Shown here: piece after piece, positions 11,120-24,214 of the stretch
Layout: each line of letters starts with the position of its first letter
How positions within the stretch are numbered: position 1 is the first letter of the stretch
Source: Cladorhizidae sp. MBARI D1340-BT2
Lineage: Eukaryota; Porifera; Demospongiae; Poecilosclerida; Cladorhizidae
DNA length: 64,000 nucleotides
Direction of reading: 5' to 3'
Assembly (NCBI GenBank): GCA_028752905.1
Contig: JAQNBH010000005.1
Coordinates: 1,354,725-1,418,724, forward strand
Notes under the pieces: generated by a model
Databases searched by the model: none
Seen by the model: the letters and a program-made list of their open reading frames with translations, nothing else
Told to the model about the DNA's origin: nothing
Program-made: the position numbers and the translations under genes

Positions 11120-13797
11120 TTAAGGGGGGAAGAGGGCTGAAAACACATATTTTTTCAAAATTTTTTTTTATGGGCCCAAAAGGGTTCATAATATGTCTGG
11201 AGTTTGAGTTTCAAGTTTCAGAGCAAGTGAATACTTGCATCAGAAGATATAGCCATTTTTATACAGTGCATTATTATTCCATTTCATTTCATTTCACTTC
11301 ACATTGGAAGAGGTTCTCTCCCAGTCTTACCTGGCTACAATCGGGCGGGCGGCGATGATCGCCTACCCAAAATACAGTTTTTATATATCAAAATGTTGCC
11401 AATTTCATGGAGACCCTTACCAGTCGTTTGCGCAATGAATTGGCCAGGTGGGGGGGTAGTGCGCAACCGCTAAGATGAGCACGTTTTTTTAGGTCAAGGT
11501 TCACTTGAAACTTTTACACTGTTGAGTTATGGGGAAGAGAACAGAGAAGCATTTTAAACAGAAAGGCCAAGGATTCAAGAAGAGTGAAGACAAGAAGAAG
11601 AAAGCCCTACAGGCGGCTGTTGTTGAGCCTGTCACAGTAGCCGCGCAAGGCAAGTTTTAATGTTTATCTCCATACTAAAAAGTTACTAGCTGTTTCCTTT
11701 CCTTTGTTAGTGAGTCTCTTGGATCCTGTGGGTGGGGTAGCGCCTTCTGTGAACCTTCACTTACCTTGCAATCAATTGCAAATGTCTGAAGAGAGGCCAG
11801 TTCCATTGGTGACTATGACAAGTGACTATGACCAGGAAGAAGTTGGCTCTCATGGATAGTTCAGCTGCTTCTGTGGCTGTTGCTACTGGATCTACTGGCT
11901 CTACCTCTTTGGACTCGGGTGGTGTTGGAGAACTAGGTAAGGGTAATCGTATAATAAATAAACTTAGATAAGCTTAGAGAGGTCATAGAAAGGTGTAATA
12001 AGTTGGTAACTGAACTCCCTTGCAACTGAAGCCCGTAGGGCAGGCATGGTTTACTTTTTGTTCAAATTGTAGTAACACTCGAGACATCTCAAAACCTGCA
12101 TCTGTAGAAGCATTCTTTGAACATCCAGTCAGTACTGGGTGCTCGCATTGCTGGAATTAGTCATTCTGGTCTGGAAGACATCACTGCAGTCATGGATATG
12201 TTGCCCCCTCTTTAGTTCCACTTGTTTTTTTAAAATATACTAGGTCAATAGGGAGTGACGCAAATGCAGTAACAGAGTATTATGTTGGATGCTGCTCATA
12301 GGTTACATGATTTTTATAGGGTTAGGCATGAAGACATCATTGATGTTAGTATTACTGTTGACGGCACATGGCTTAGACAGGGCCACAAATCAAATTATGG
12401 CTTGGTTGCGGTGATGTCTTGGGACACTGGAGAGGTTTTAGATTATTATCTTATGTCTAATTTCAAGCTTGTGCGCGAAGACCTGAAGATGAAACAGAAG
12501 CAAGTTACACAGAATGGTTTGAGGGTCACAAGGTAAATTGTGAAGCCAATTTTGAAGGCTCTTCGGTTTCTATGGAAGTTGTAGGAAAACAAAAACTTTT
12601 TTAGCGTTCAGTGGAGAGACTGAAGCTTAGGTACACACACATTAATTAGTGATGGGTATACAAATGCACATAAACGGGAGTGCAACAAGTGTCGGGCTTG
12701 CCATCGAGAGGCAGCAGAGTTTCAATGGAGGGCGGAGCATTGTATGGTCCTGGCAAGGGGGACCTGTAACATTTTTATTTTGTTTGTGTCTTGCTTTCTA
12801 TTGTCAAACAGAGATTTCAAACAAAGATTACTGGAAGATACTTTTGTTTATGTGTATTTTTGTCAAGCTTAGAAATTACTGGAGGATGACTTTTGTTTGT
12901 GTTCTATTGTTTTTCAGGGATTACTGGAGGGTGTCGGAAGACATGTGTAGAGGGCGACGATGGATGGACCTGGGCATGGGAGCCCTGCAAATGATGACGT
13001 GTTTATGTTTGCTAATTCAATATTAGCAAAGCAACGTAACAAGTCTGATGCATCTTTAATTTATGTGTATGTATATATATATAATTATTGTTGGTTTTGA
13101 AGTTGTAGTTAGGATGTAGGATACTGCTGTTGTTGAAAAAATAAAGGACTGTGAAAGTCAATTGGTTGCTTTCAACATTTTGTTTGTACACACACAATTC
13201 TAGTAATGAGGGGATGTATTCTAGTGAAGCAGGGGCAGCTGGGATGTGATAACAAACTGCTTGGACTTCAAGGCTCAATATCTCTGAAGTGATTTTTGAA
13301 AAACCGTTCAAATGATAACTTGAATATTTTTTATCCTTTCATAAAAAAAATTATTTCATTTGAAAGCAAATTTTATATTCTACAACTTGCGCGAGAGTTT
13401 TTGTTTGATAGGATTACTAAAAAAGATCTATAGATGAAAATGTAACGTGATGTCATAAAGCTATGTTCAGAAAATGCAACAAAAAAACTTTTTTTCAAAA
13501 TTTCAAGACGCGCAGTTTGTAGTGCTCGTTATGATTGACTAATAGACCGAATAAGAGCCTCGTAAAGGTCGTTACTGCAACGTGGTTTACTTAACGGCTT
13601 ACGGTCCGCACTGGAAGAGCCTATAATGAGCTAGGAAAAAATTATGGCAAAACAAAATAACAAAAGAGACTTACCATTAGAAAGCACAGACTGCAAGCTA
13701 TGATTTGATATATAAATCGGGAAACTAGAGTGAATGAGAGCAAAGATATGGTACTTTATATGAGACTACACGATACGCAGCCTTCTTTCCCCCTTAA
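11120..13797 (+). mobile_element. MULE-like DNA transposon with 20-bp inverted ends
   Basis: The left end at 11120-11139 (TTAAGGGGGGAAGAGGGCTG) matches the reverse complement of 13778-13797 (TTAAGGGGGAAAGAAGGCTG) at 18 of 20 positions. Between them are a short basic N-terminal-like exon at about 11530-11650 (MGKRTEKHFKQKGQGFKKSE) and a Mutator-like transposase fragment at 12282-12536. Flanks on both sides carry ATAGAA(CA)TGCACC, which could be a long target duplication or, as likely, a short repeat into which the element inserted. Frames are interrupted, so the copy is probably dead. Confidence 0.6.
12282..12536 (+). pseudogene. Mutator-like transposase fragment
   Basis: An 84-codon open stretch with DVSITVDGTWLRQGHKS followed by GLVAVMSWDTGEVLDYYLMS. 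This is the DGTW...H.S...(G)V.....TGKV.D...MS signature of the Mutator-like transposase domain common in invertebrate genomes. The D of VDGTW is expected to be a catalytic-core aspartate. Only the first part of the domain is present in one frame. Later pieces (about 12630-12760, RECNKCRACHREAAEFQW) may be the zinc-binding continuation in another frame. It lies inside the inverted-repeat element and is its likely former transposase. Confidence 0.6.
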
Positions 13798-13834
13798 ATA
13801 GAATGCACCTCAATTAGACCACACACCAGCAGGA

Positions 13835-14057
13835 GGTATGAAAGTTCCAGAGAAAGTGCTGTCTGGAGTGGCGAGGAAAGCTTGGCAAACTGTCACCACT
13901 GATCAAATCCTTCAAAAGTTGTGGCGTTTCAGTCGAAACAGATGGATCACATAATGACAGCATGCACTGTTTAAAGCCCGGGCAAGTAGCAGAAAGTGCT
14001 GCAGCAAACATCGCCAGCGAGACAGCCAAATTCCACAGAAAAGGTGGGAGGAACTGA
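13835..14057 (+). pseudogene. pogo/Tigger-like transposase C-terminal fragment
   Basis: Two overlapping frames make a recognisable tail: PEKVLSGVARKAWQTVTTDQI (13844 on), then after a frameshift near 13905-13912 SFKSCGVSVETDG-like sequence, LKPGQVAESAAANIAS, and a stop at 14057. The layout AW..V....I..SF..CG.....DG..D is typical of the region after the DDE core in pogo/Tigger transposases. The catalytic core itself is absent. It starts about 40 bp right of the MULE-like element, so two families are adjacent. Confidence 0.5.
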
Positions 14058-14640
14058 CATGGACGATCCCTTCACAAGCAACAAAGCAGAAGAGGAAACA
14101 AGAGTAGAGGACGATGGCTAGAGCACGCACACTGCTATTATCAGTATAATTGCCACCTTTTTGAGATCCGATTAGTCTCGTGCACCAATTGTGTACATGT
14201 CTGTTAGTCATGTTGAAATAATACAAGACACCCTCAAATTGTACACGCTCATGAAATGAAGATAAATTGCGTGTCCTATTCAAGGAAATACAGTATCTCC
14301 TCTATTGACATCAGTATCCATGCAACTATCAGTTCTCTCTGTCCATAGAGAGCAGCAGTGTGTTTACCTTACAAACAGTTTCGACAGTTATGACAAATAT
14401 GATATATCCCACCACCATGCCTATAGCATGTAATAAATCAAGTTTCTATGTCTGAATTAAATTTCAGAATCCTTATCTTATTTACCAAACAGCCTATTCT
14501 CACTCGCATGCACAGCCAATTATAATCTTTGAGCTTTGAATCTACTGCTATTTTTGCCTTCACTAAGATGACCATTCCCGCTTTACATGAGCCTGAATGA
14601 GGTTGATCCATTCATTTTTACGGGTGAACATATGCTGCAT
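14058..14640. other. Unique sequence, nothing recognised
   Basis: No convincing exon or RNA gene. A minus-strand frame across 13912-14283 overlaps the pogo fragment antisense and is taken as chance. Confidence 0.4.
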
Positions 14641-14644
14641 AGAT

Positions 14645-17600
14645 AGTTACATATATATAGGCACATAGATAGGCACATAGATAGGCACATAGATAGATAC
14701 ATAGATAGATACATAGATAGGCACATAGATAGATACATAGATAGATACATAGATAGGCACATAGATAGATACATAGATAGGCACATAGATAGATACATAG
14801 ATAGATACATATAGATAGATACATAGATAGATACATAGATAGGCACATAGATAGATACATAGATAGATACATAGATAGATACACAGATAGGCACATAGAT
14901 AGATACATAGATAGATACATAGATAGATACATAGATAGATACATAGATAGATACATAGATAGATACATAGATAGATACATGATAGGCACATAGATAGATA
15001 CATAGATAGGCACATAGATAGATACATAGATAGATACATAGATAGATACATAGATAGATACATAGATAGATACATAGATAGGCACATAGATAGATACATA
15101 GATAGATACATAGATAGATACATAGATAGGCACATAGATAGATACATAGATACAGTACATAGATAGGCACATAGATAGATACATAGATAGATACATAGAT
15201 AGATACATAGATAGGCACATAGATAGATACATAGATAGATACATAGATAGATACATAGATAGATACATAGATAGATACATAGATAGATACATAGATAGAT
15301 GCATAGATAGATACATAGATAGGCACATAGATAGGCACATAGATAGATACATAGATAGATACATAGATAGATACATAGATAGATACATAGATAGATACAT
15401 AGATAGATACATAGATAGATACATAGATAGGCACATAGAGAGATACATAGATAGATACATAGATAGATACATAGATAGATACATAGATAGATACATAGAT
15501 AGGCACATAGATAGATACACAGATAGATACATAGATAGGCACATAGATAGATACATAGATAGATACATAGATAGATACATAGATAGATACATAGATAGGC
15601 ACATAGATAGATACATAGATAGATACATAGATAGGCACATAGAGAGATACATAGATAGGCACATAGATAGATACATAGATAGATACATAGATAGGCACAT
15701 AGATAGATACATAGATAGATACATAGATAGATACATAGATAGATACATAGATAGATACATAGATAGATACATAGAGAGATACATAGATAGGCACATAGAT
15801 AGATACATAGATAGGCACATAGATAGATACATAGATAGATACATAGATAGGCACATAGATAGATACATAGATAGATACATAGATAGATACATAGATAGGC
15901 ACATAGATACAGTACATAGATAGGCACATAGATAGATACATAGATAGATACATAGATAGATACATAGATAGGCACATAGATACAGTACATAGATAGGCAC
16001 ATAGATAGATACATAGATAGGCACATAGATAGATACATAGATAGATGCATAGATAGATACATAGATAGATACATAGATAGATACATAGATAGATACATAG
16101 ATAGATACATAGATAGATACATAGATAGGCACATAGATAGGCACATAGATAGATACATAGATAGATACATAGATAGATACATAGATAGATACATAGATAG
16201 GTACATAGATAGATACATAGATAGGCACATAGATAGATACATAGATAGATACATAGATAGATACATAGATAGGCACATAGATAGATACATAGATACAGTA
16301 CATAGATAGGCACATAGATAGATACATAGATAGATACATAGATAGATACATAGATAGGCACATAGATAGATACATAGATAGATACATAGATAGATACATA
16401 GATAGATACATAGATAGATACATAGATAGATACATAGATAGATGCATAGATAGATACATAGATAGGCACATAGATAGGCACATAGATAGATACATAGATA
16501 GATACATAGATAGATACATAGATAGATACATAGATAGATACATAGATAGATACATAGATAGATACATAGATAGGCACATAGAGAGATACATAGATAGATA
16601 CATAGATAGATACATAGATAGATACATAGATAGATACATAGATAGGCACATAGATAGATACACAGATAGATACATAGATAGGCACATAGATAGATACATA
16701 GATAGATACATAGATAGATACATAGATAGATACATAGATAGGCACATAGATAGATACATAGATAGATACATAGATAGGCACATAGAGAGATACATAGATA
16801 GGCACATAGATAGATACATAGATAGATACATAGATAGGCACATAGATAGATACATAGATAGATACATAGATAGATACATAGATAGATACATAGATAGATA
16901 CATAGATAGATACATAGAGAGATACATAGATAGGCACATAGATAGATACATAGATAGGCACATAGATAGATACATAGATAGATACATAGATAGGCACATA
17001 GATAGATACATAGATAGATACATAGATAGATACATAGATAGGCACATAGATACAGTACATAGATAGGCACATAGATAGATACATAGATAGATACATAGAT
17101 AGATACATAGATAGGCACATAGATACAGTACATAGATAGGCACATAGATAGATACATAGATAGGCACATAGATAGATACATAGATAGATGCATAGATAGA
17201 TACATAGATAGATACATAGATAGATACATAGATAGATACATAGATAGATACATAGATAGATACATAGATAGGCACATAGATAGGCACATAGATAGATACA
17301 TAGATAGATACATAGATAGATACATAGATAGATACATAGATAGGTACATAGATAGATACATAGATAGGCACATAGATAGGCACATAGATAGGCACATAGA
17401 TAGATACATAGATAGATACATAGATAGATACATAGATAGATACATAGATAGATACATATATAGATACATAGATAGATACATAAGATAGATACATAGATAG
17501 GCACATAGAGAGATACATAGATAGGTACATAGATAGATACATGGATAGATACATAGATAGATACATAGATAGGCACATAGATAGATACATAGATAGGTAC

Positions 17601-19015
17601 ATAGATAGATACATAGATAGGCACATAGATAGGCACATAGATAGATACATAGATAGATACATAGATAGGCACATAGATAGATACATAGATAGATACATAG
17701 ATAGATACATAGATAGGCACATAGATAGATACATAGATAGATACATAGATAGGCACATAGAGAGATACATAGATAGGCACATAGATAGATACATAGATAG
17801 GCACATAGATAGATACATAGATAGATACATAGATAGATACATAGATAGATACATAGATAGATACATAGATAGATACATAGATAGATACATAGATAGGCAC
17901 ATAGATAGATACATAGATAGGTACATAGATAGATACATAGATAGGCACATAGATAGATACATAGATAGATACATAGATAGGCACATAGATAGATACATAG
18001 ATAGATACATAGATAGATACATAGATAGGCACATAGAGAGATACATAGATAGGCACATAGATAGATACATAGATAGATACATAGATAGGCACATAGATAG
18101 ATACATAGATAGATACATAGATAGATACATAGATAGATACATAGATAGATACATAGATAGATACATAGATAGGCACATAGATAGATACATAGATAGATGC
18201 ATAGATAGGCACATAGATAGATACATAGATAGATACATAGATAGGCACATAGATAGATACATAGATAGATACATAGATAGGCACATAGATAGATACATAG
18301 ATAGATACATAGATAGATACATAGATAGATACATAGATAGGCACATAGATAGATACATAGATAGATACATAGATAGATACATATATAGATACATAGATAG
18401 ATACATAGATAGGTACATAGATAGATACATAGATAGATACATACATAGATAGGTACATAGATAGATACATAGATAGATACATAGATAGATACATAGATAG
18501 GCACATAGATAGATACATAGATAGATGCATAGATAGGCACATAGATAGATACATATATAGATACATAGATAGATACATAGATAGGCACATAGATAGGTAC
18601 ATAGATAGATACATAGATAGGTACATAGATAGATACATAGATAGATACATAGATAGGTACATAGATAGATACATAGATAGATACATAGATAGATACATAG
18701 ATAGGCACATAGATAGATACATAGATAGATGCATAGATAGGCACATAGATAGATACATATATAGATACATAGATAGATACATAGATAGGCACATAGATAG
18801 GTACATAGATAGATACATAGATAGATACATAGATAGATACATCGATAGGCACATAGATAGATACATAGATAGATACATAGATAGGCACATAGATAGGTAC
18901 ATAGATAGATACATAGATAGATACATAGATAGGCACATAGATAGGTACATAGATAGATACATAGATAGATACATAGATAGGCACATAGATAGATACATAG
19001 ATAGGCACATAGATA
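14645..19015. repeat. GATA-rich 12-bp satellite with higher-order repeats
   Basis: About 4.4 kb built from two 12-bp units, GATACATAGATA and GGCACATAGATA, plus rare variants (GGTACATAGATA, GATGCATAGATA, GAGAGATACATA). Rare TACAGTACATAG markers recur at 15151/16294, 15908/17051 and 15981/17124, always 1143 bp apart, which shows a large tandem duplication. No frame on the minus strand has stops, so three overlapping frames of about 1460-1490 codons appear (SMYL / IYVS / CIYL repeats). These are not credible genes. Confidence 0.97.
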
Positions 19016-19033
19016 ATAGACATCTAAGTGCAG

Positions 19034-19065
19034 CAATACCAAGTTTTCCATTCAAAGGGATTACT
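19034..19065 (+). repeat. Dispersed repeat A, copy 2
   Basis: GCAATACCAAGTTTTCCATTC lies between the end of the GATA satellite and the next array. In copy 1 the same side carries only a short CATAGATACATA tract, suggesting where the large satellite originated. Confidence 0.5.
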
Positions 19066-19700
19066 TACTGTGATGCATGCAGTAGCCTGGTAAAGTGTTT
19101 ACTTACTGTGATGCATGCAGTAGCCTGGTAAAGTGTTTACTAACTGATGCAATAGACTGGTAAAGTGTTTACTTACTGTGATGTCCATGCAGTGGCTGGT
19201 AAAGGGTTTGCTTACTGTGATGTCCTATATAGCCCTGCATGCAGTGACCTGGTAAAGGACTTTCTCACTGTGATACATGTAGTAGCCTGGTAAAGTGTTT
19301 ACTTACTGTGATGCATGCAGTGACCTGGTAAAGTGTTTACTTACTGTGATGCATGCAGTAGCCTGGTAAAGTGTTTTACTTACTGTGATGCATGCAGTGG
19401 CTGGTAAAGTGTTTACTTACTGTGATGAATGTAGTGGCTGGTAAAGGGTTTGCTTACTGTGATGCATGCAGTGGCTGGTAAAGGGTTTTCTTACTGTGAT
19501 GCATGCAGTGGCTGGTAAAGGGTTTGCTTACTGTGATGCATGCAGTGGCTGGTAAAGGGTTTGCTTACTGTGATGCATGCAGTGGCTGGTAAAGGGTTTT
19601 CTCTGCAGTGGCTGGTAAAGGGTTTGCTTACTGTGATGTCCTAGCCGTGCATGCAGTGACCTGGTAAAGGGTTTGCTTACTGTGATGCATGTAGTGGCCA
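19066..19700. repeat. 38-bp array related to 7.6-8.7 kb
   Basis: About 15 units containing TGATGCATGCAGTGGCTGG then TAAAGGGTTTGCTTACTG, more divergent than the array at 7.6-8.7 kb but sharing TGCATGCAGTG, GGTAAAG and TTACT. Several units are truncated or have inserts (GTCCTATATAGCCC). Confidence 0.9.
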
Positions 19701-19963
19701 GGTGCAGTGCGATGTGGTCCAGCGCAGACAGCTTGTTGCTAATGAGGAGCTGTGAAGGTCGGAGAAGGATGATGATGTATATACTGCTGCCATACATTCT
19801 GTTACCTTGGTTTTGCTCACACAGCCTTCAGTAGTGACTACTATCCCCAGCATGCAGAAAAATACACGTAGCATATACCTACAACAACACAACCTCAAGT
19901 AATTATCACAGTCAGGTGGCGATAATTGGGGAAGGGGGCACACCGCCTTAATTTTCTATAGCT

Positions 19964-20280
19964 AGGAGAGGGGTGATGAACATATGGAGGCATGGCTGGT
20001 GATTTATAGGAGAGGGGTGATGAACATATGGAGGCATGGCTGGTGATTTATAGGAGAGGGGTGATGAACATATGGAGGCATGGCTGGTGATTTATAGGAG
20101 AGGGGTGATGAACATATAGAGGCATGGCTGGTGATTTATAGGAGAGGGGTGATGAACATAATTATAGAGGCATGGCTGGTGATTTATAGGAGAGGGGTGA
20201 TGAACATAATTATAGAGGCATGGCTGGTGATTTATAGGAGAGGGGTGATGAACATATGGAGGCATGGCTGGTGATTTATT
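19964..20280. repeat. 44-bp minisatellite array
   Basis: Seven units of about 44 bp containing GGAGAGGGGTGATGAACATA and GAGGCATGGCTGGTGATTTA. Confidence 0.92.
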
Positions 20281-20325
20281 CACATCTTCTTGTCGGTATA
20301 CCAGCACATATGATAACTCAAGCAT

Positions 20326-20397
20326 TCTTGATGAAGGCTAGAACATCTAGCTAAAATGTTGAGAGACAAATTTTATCGAGTCATTACAATATTTGTC
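20326..20397 (+). repeat. Dispersed repeat B, copy 2
   Basis: TTGATGAAGGCTAGAACATC then TAGCTAAAATGTTGAGAG. GGCTAGA and TCTAGCT can pair in a 7-bp stem around a 3-nt loop, and this stem is also possible in the copy at 63.5 kb although the bases differ. Confidence 0.55.
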
Positions 20398-21048
20398 ACG
20401 GTCTATATATTTGGAGTGTTGATATTTGGAGTGTTGATGACCATTACCTCTAATTTTGTGTTGGTCTAGACTTTTACCAATTCATACAGCCTACCTAGCG
20501 AGTATTGGTAGGACATAATAGACAAGTATTCGTAAGGCAAGCATAACACTATCTAATTGCAAGTGCCTGTGGGGAATGGGGGGGGGGGGAGGAAGTAAAT
20601 CCCATATTAAGTGTACCCACCTCTTAACCACTCCTTCAGGAAACACCAAAAGAAGCAAAACGACTTGCAAGCTAAGACAAATCCTCCACACACAGAGAAA
20701 AATACCAAATGGTAAATATGGAAGGAGTACAAGAGTCCATCTTCCCCAAGGGTACCTTCAAATATATTCCAATTAATGCACTCAACATTCACACCGAAAT
20801 ATGAAGGTGGAGAATATAAGGTATTTCTTACCTATTTGTGGGTATCGACGCTTTTAAAATATTGCACACGGACGGCTGAGCCATCTTCACTGTTTGTTAA
20901 AAAGTACCTTCACAAGTTTCCTTTGAGGTTAAAGGCCATATTTGTTTGGGGCCACACCTACTTTTGCATGTTAGGTCAAAGTTCTCATGTGACCTTGGCA
21001 TTAGCAAACATTTGACTTACGTACGACATTCTACTTTTATAGAGAGTG
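20398..21048. other. Upstream region of the V-ATPase e gene
   Basis: Holds the presumed promoter and 5' UTR of the next gene. A short frame at 20717-20803 (MEGVQESIFPKGTFKYIPIN) faintly recalls the start of phosphohistidine phosphatase, but it stops early and I could not extend it by splicing. A G-run lies at about 20579-20589. Confidence 0.35.
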
Positions 21049-21639
21049 ATGGTGAATACTTCTTTGTATGTGGCTGTGCCACTTATCTCAGGATTCTGGT
21101 TTATTATAGGGGCTGTGGTGCCGTGTTTCGTGCCAAAAGGACCAAACAGAGGGTAAGCTCTCCTAGCTAGGTATTTTCATTGTGTTAATAATTATTGCTT
21201 TATTCAGGCTTATCCAGACCATGCTGGTCACCACGGCAGTTTGTTGCTACCTCTTGTATCCTCAGTCTGTGTATATATCATATTTATGCAAACAAAAATT
21301 GTTCATGGTTACCTATAGGAGTAAGGTATTTTTTGTTGATGGAGGTTATCATTGAACACCAATTATATATGCGCAGCAAGTTTTCCCTTTTCTTGACTCT
21401 TTGTTTAGCTGGCTGATAGCATTCTTGGCACAGCTGCAACCACTGTTTGGCCCAGAAATACCAAACGCCATCGCTGCTCACATGAGGAGGGTATGGTCAG
21501 GATTAGAAGACTCAGATAATGCTCTTTACCCCTGTAAGCCTGCACGTTTACTTTCTTTATGATGTGAATAATCACACACATGTATGTCAATGTCTCTTAC
21601 ACCATTGTCTACACATCTACAGGTTTCCCCAACTGGTGA
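21049..21639 (+). CDS. ATP6V0E: V-type proton ATPase subunit e (spliced)
   Basis: Small membrane subunit of the V0 proton channel of V-ATPase, which acidifies lysosomes and other compartments. Exons are 21049-21152, 21208-21255, 21409-21533 and, probably, 21623-21639, giving about 97 residues. The known subunit is about 80 residues with two membrane helices; here they are about residues 8-27 and 36-60. Diagnostic stretches are GFWFIIGAVVPCFVPKGPNR, then TMLVTTAVCCYLFW and LIAFLAQLQPLFGPE. The ATG at 21049 gives the expected short lumenal lead. The tail (SGLEDSDNALYPC) is longer than in vertebrates; if the last GTAAGC is not used, a stop follows at about 21561. The 21256-21408 intron has a U12-like donor and branch site. 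The gene converges on the SRSF10-like gene with about 220 bp between coding ends. Confidence 0.88.
21256..21408 (+). other. Candidate U12-type GT-AG intron in V-ATPase e
   Basis: The donor GTATCCTC differs from the U12 consensus GTATCCTT only in the last base. Near the 3' end TTTTCTTGACTC resembles the U12 branch-site consensus TTCCTTRAC, with the presumed branch A at 21396, 12 nt before the final G of the AG. Removal gives codon TT|C in the conserved Y-L-F-W-L context. The pyrimidine-rich 3' end is also compatible with the major spliceosome. Confidence 0.6.
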
Positions 21640-21859
21640 ACTTCAGTGTAGTACAGCTTTCTTTTGTGTAATAATATATCACCTGGTATCCGAACAACTT
21701 ATATTATTAGAATTACTGACACTTTCTCTATACCCCCCAAAAAATGTGACTTGGAGTACACAATCAGTTTGTGTGTGTGTGTGTATACATAGTATATGTA
21801 TATATACATGCATATGCTAATAATAAGTTTCATTGGTTGGTGAAGGGTTTTGGCCCAGC

Positions 21860-23546
<1,687 letters not shown>

Positions 23547-24210
23547 CACTAAAGAATCACCGTTTAGAAGCGAGTTGTCAACTTTTTCAAAAAAGCGAAC
23601 ACACACGCACATAAAACACTTGTTATGAGCATGCGGCACACTAGGACGGACTACGTCAGGAAGATCTCCCGCCCAGCTAGGAAGGGCGGGGTCAAACTCC
23701 CAGAGCAGGTTCGTGACCGCGTATCGAAACCATATTGAAGTCCTGTCCGGTGCCCCCCCCCCCCCCCTTCCCCCCCAGTTTGTCCACCCACTTCAACAAA
23801 TGAAGATCCAGTTACAACAAAGAGATCATGGAAAATTCTAGGAGTGTGTGCTCCTAGATATTGTTCTGCATTACCTAAAAAAGAAAGTAAAGACGGTGGA
23901 TTTATAATGGATGTGGCTACCCAGAAGCAGGTTTTGCAAGTCTCTTCACAATCCAACTGGAGGCTGCCACTCTGGGCGTGATAAAATGAGATAAGCTGCG
24001 ATACTGGGGGGGGCAGGGGGGCTCCACCCCCCCCCCCCCCCCCCCCCCACATTTTGAAGTAGAGGGGCAGAGCCCCAAAATTTGGGAATGAATTTGGGAA
24101 TGCTATGATTGACCAGCTGATTAGCAAACCTGTATGATTAGCAAACCTGTATGATTAGCAAACCTGTATTGTGGTTTGACATGACAATTGACATAGTTCC
24201 ACTGCTCTCC
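23547..24210. other. SRSF10-like promoter side and C-rich region
   Basis: Sequence upstream of the SRSF10-like start, then two long C-runs (about 23754-23768 and 24027-24048) and three copies of a ~19-bp ATTAGCAAACCTGTATG motif at about 24119-24170. C-run segments near 23765, 24048 and 26688 all resemble CCCCC(A)CWTTTGAA..G, which may be ends of related transposons. Confidence 0.4.
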
Positions 24211-24214
24211 ATTT

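Noticed and set aside
14583..19055. Three overlapping minus-strand frames of 1458-1490 codons
   Set aside because: They exist because the 12-bp satellite has no stop in any minus-strand frame. The product would be a monotonous SMYL/IYVS/CIYL repeat with no unique domain.
20717..20803. Phosphohistidine phosphatase (PHPT1-like) first exon
   Set aside because: Only a short GTFKYIPI-like stretch matches, the frame stops soon, and no continuing exon was found.
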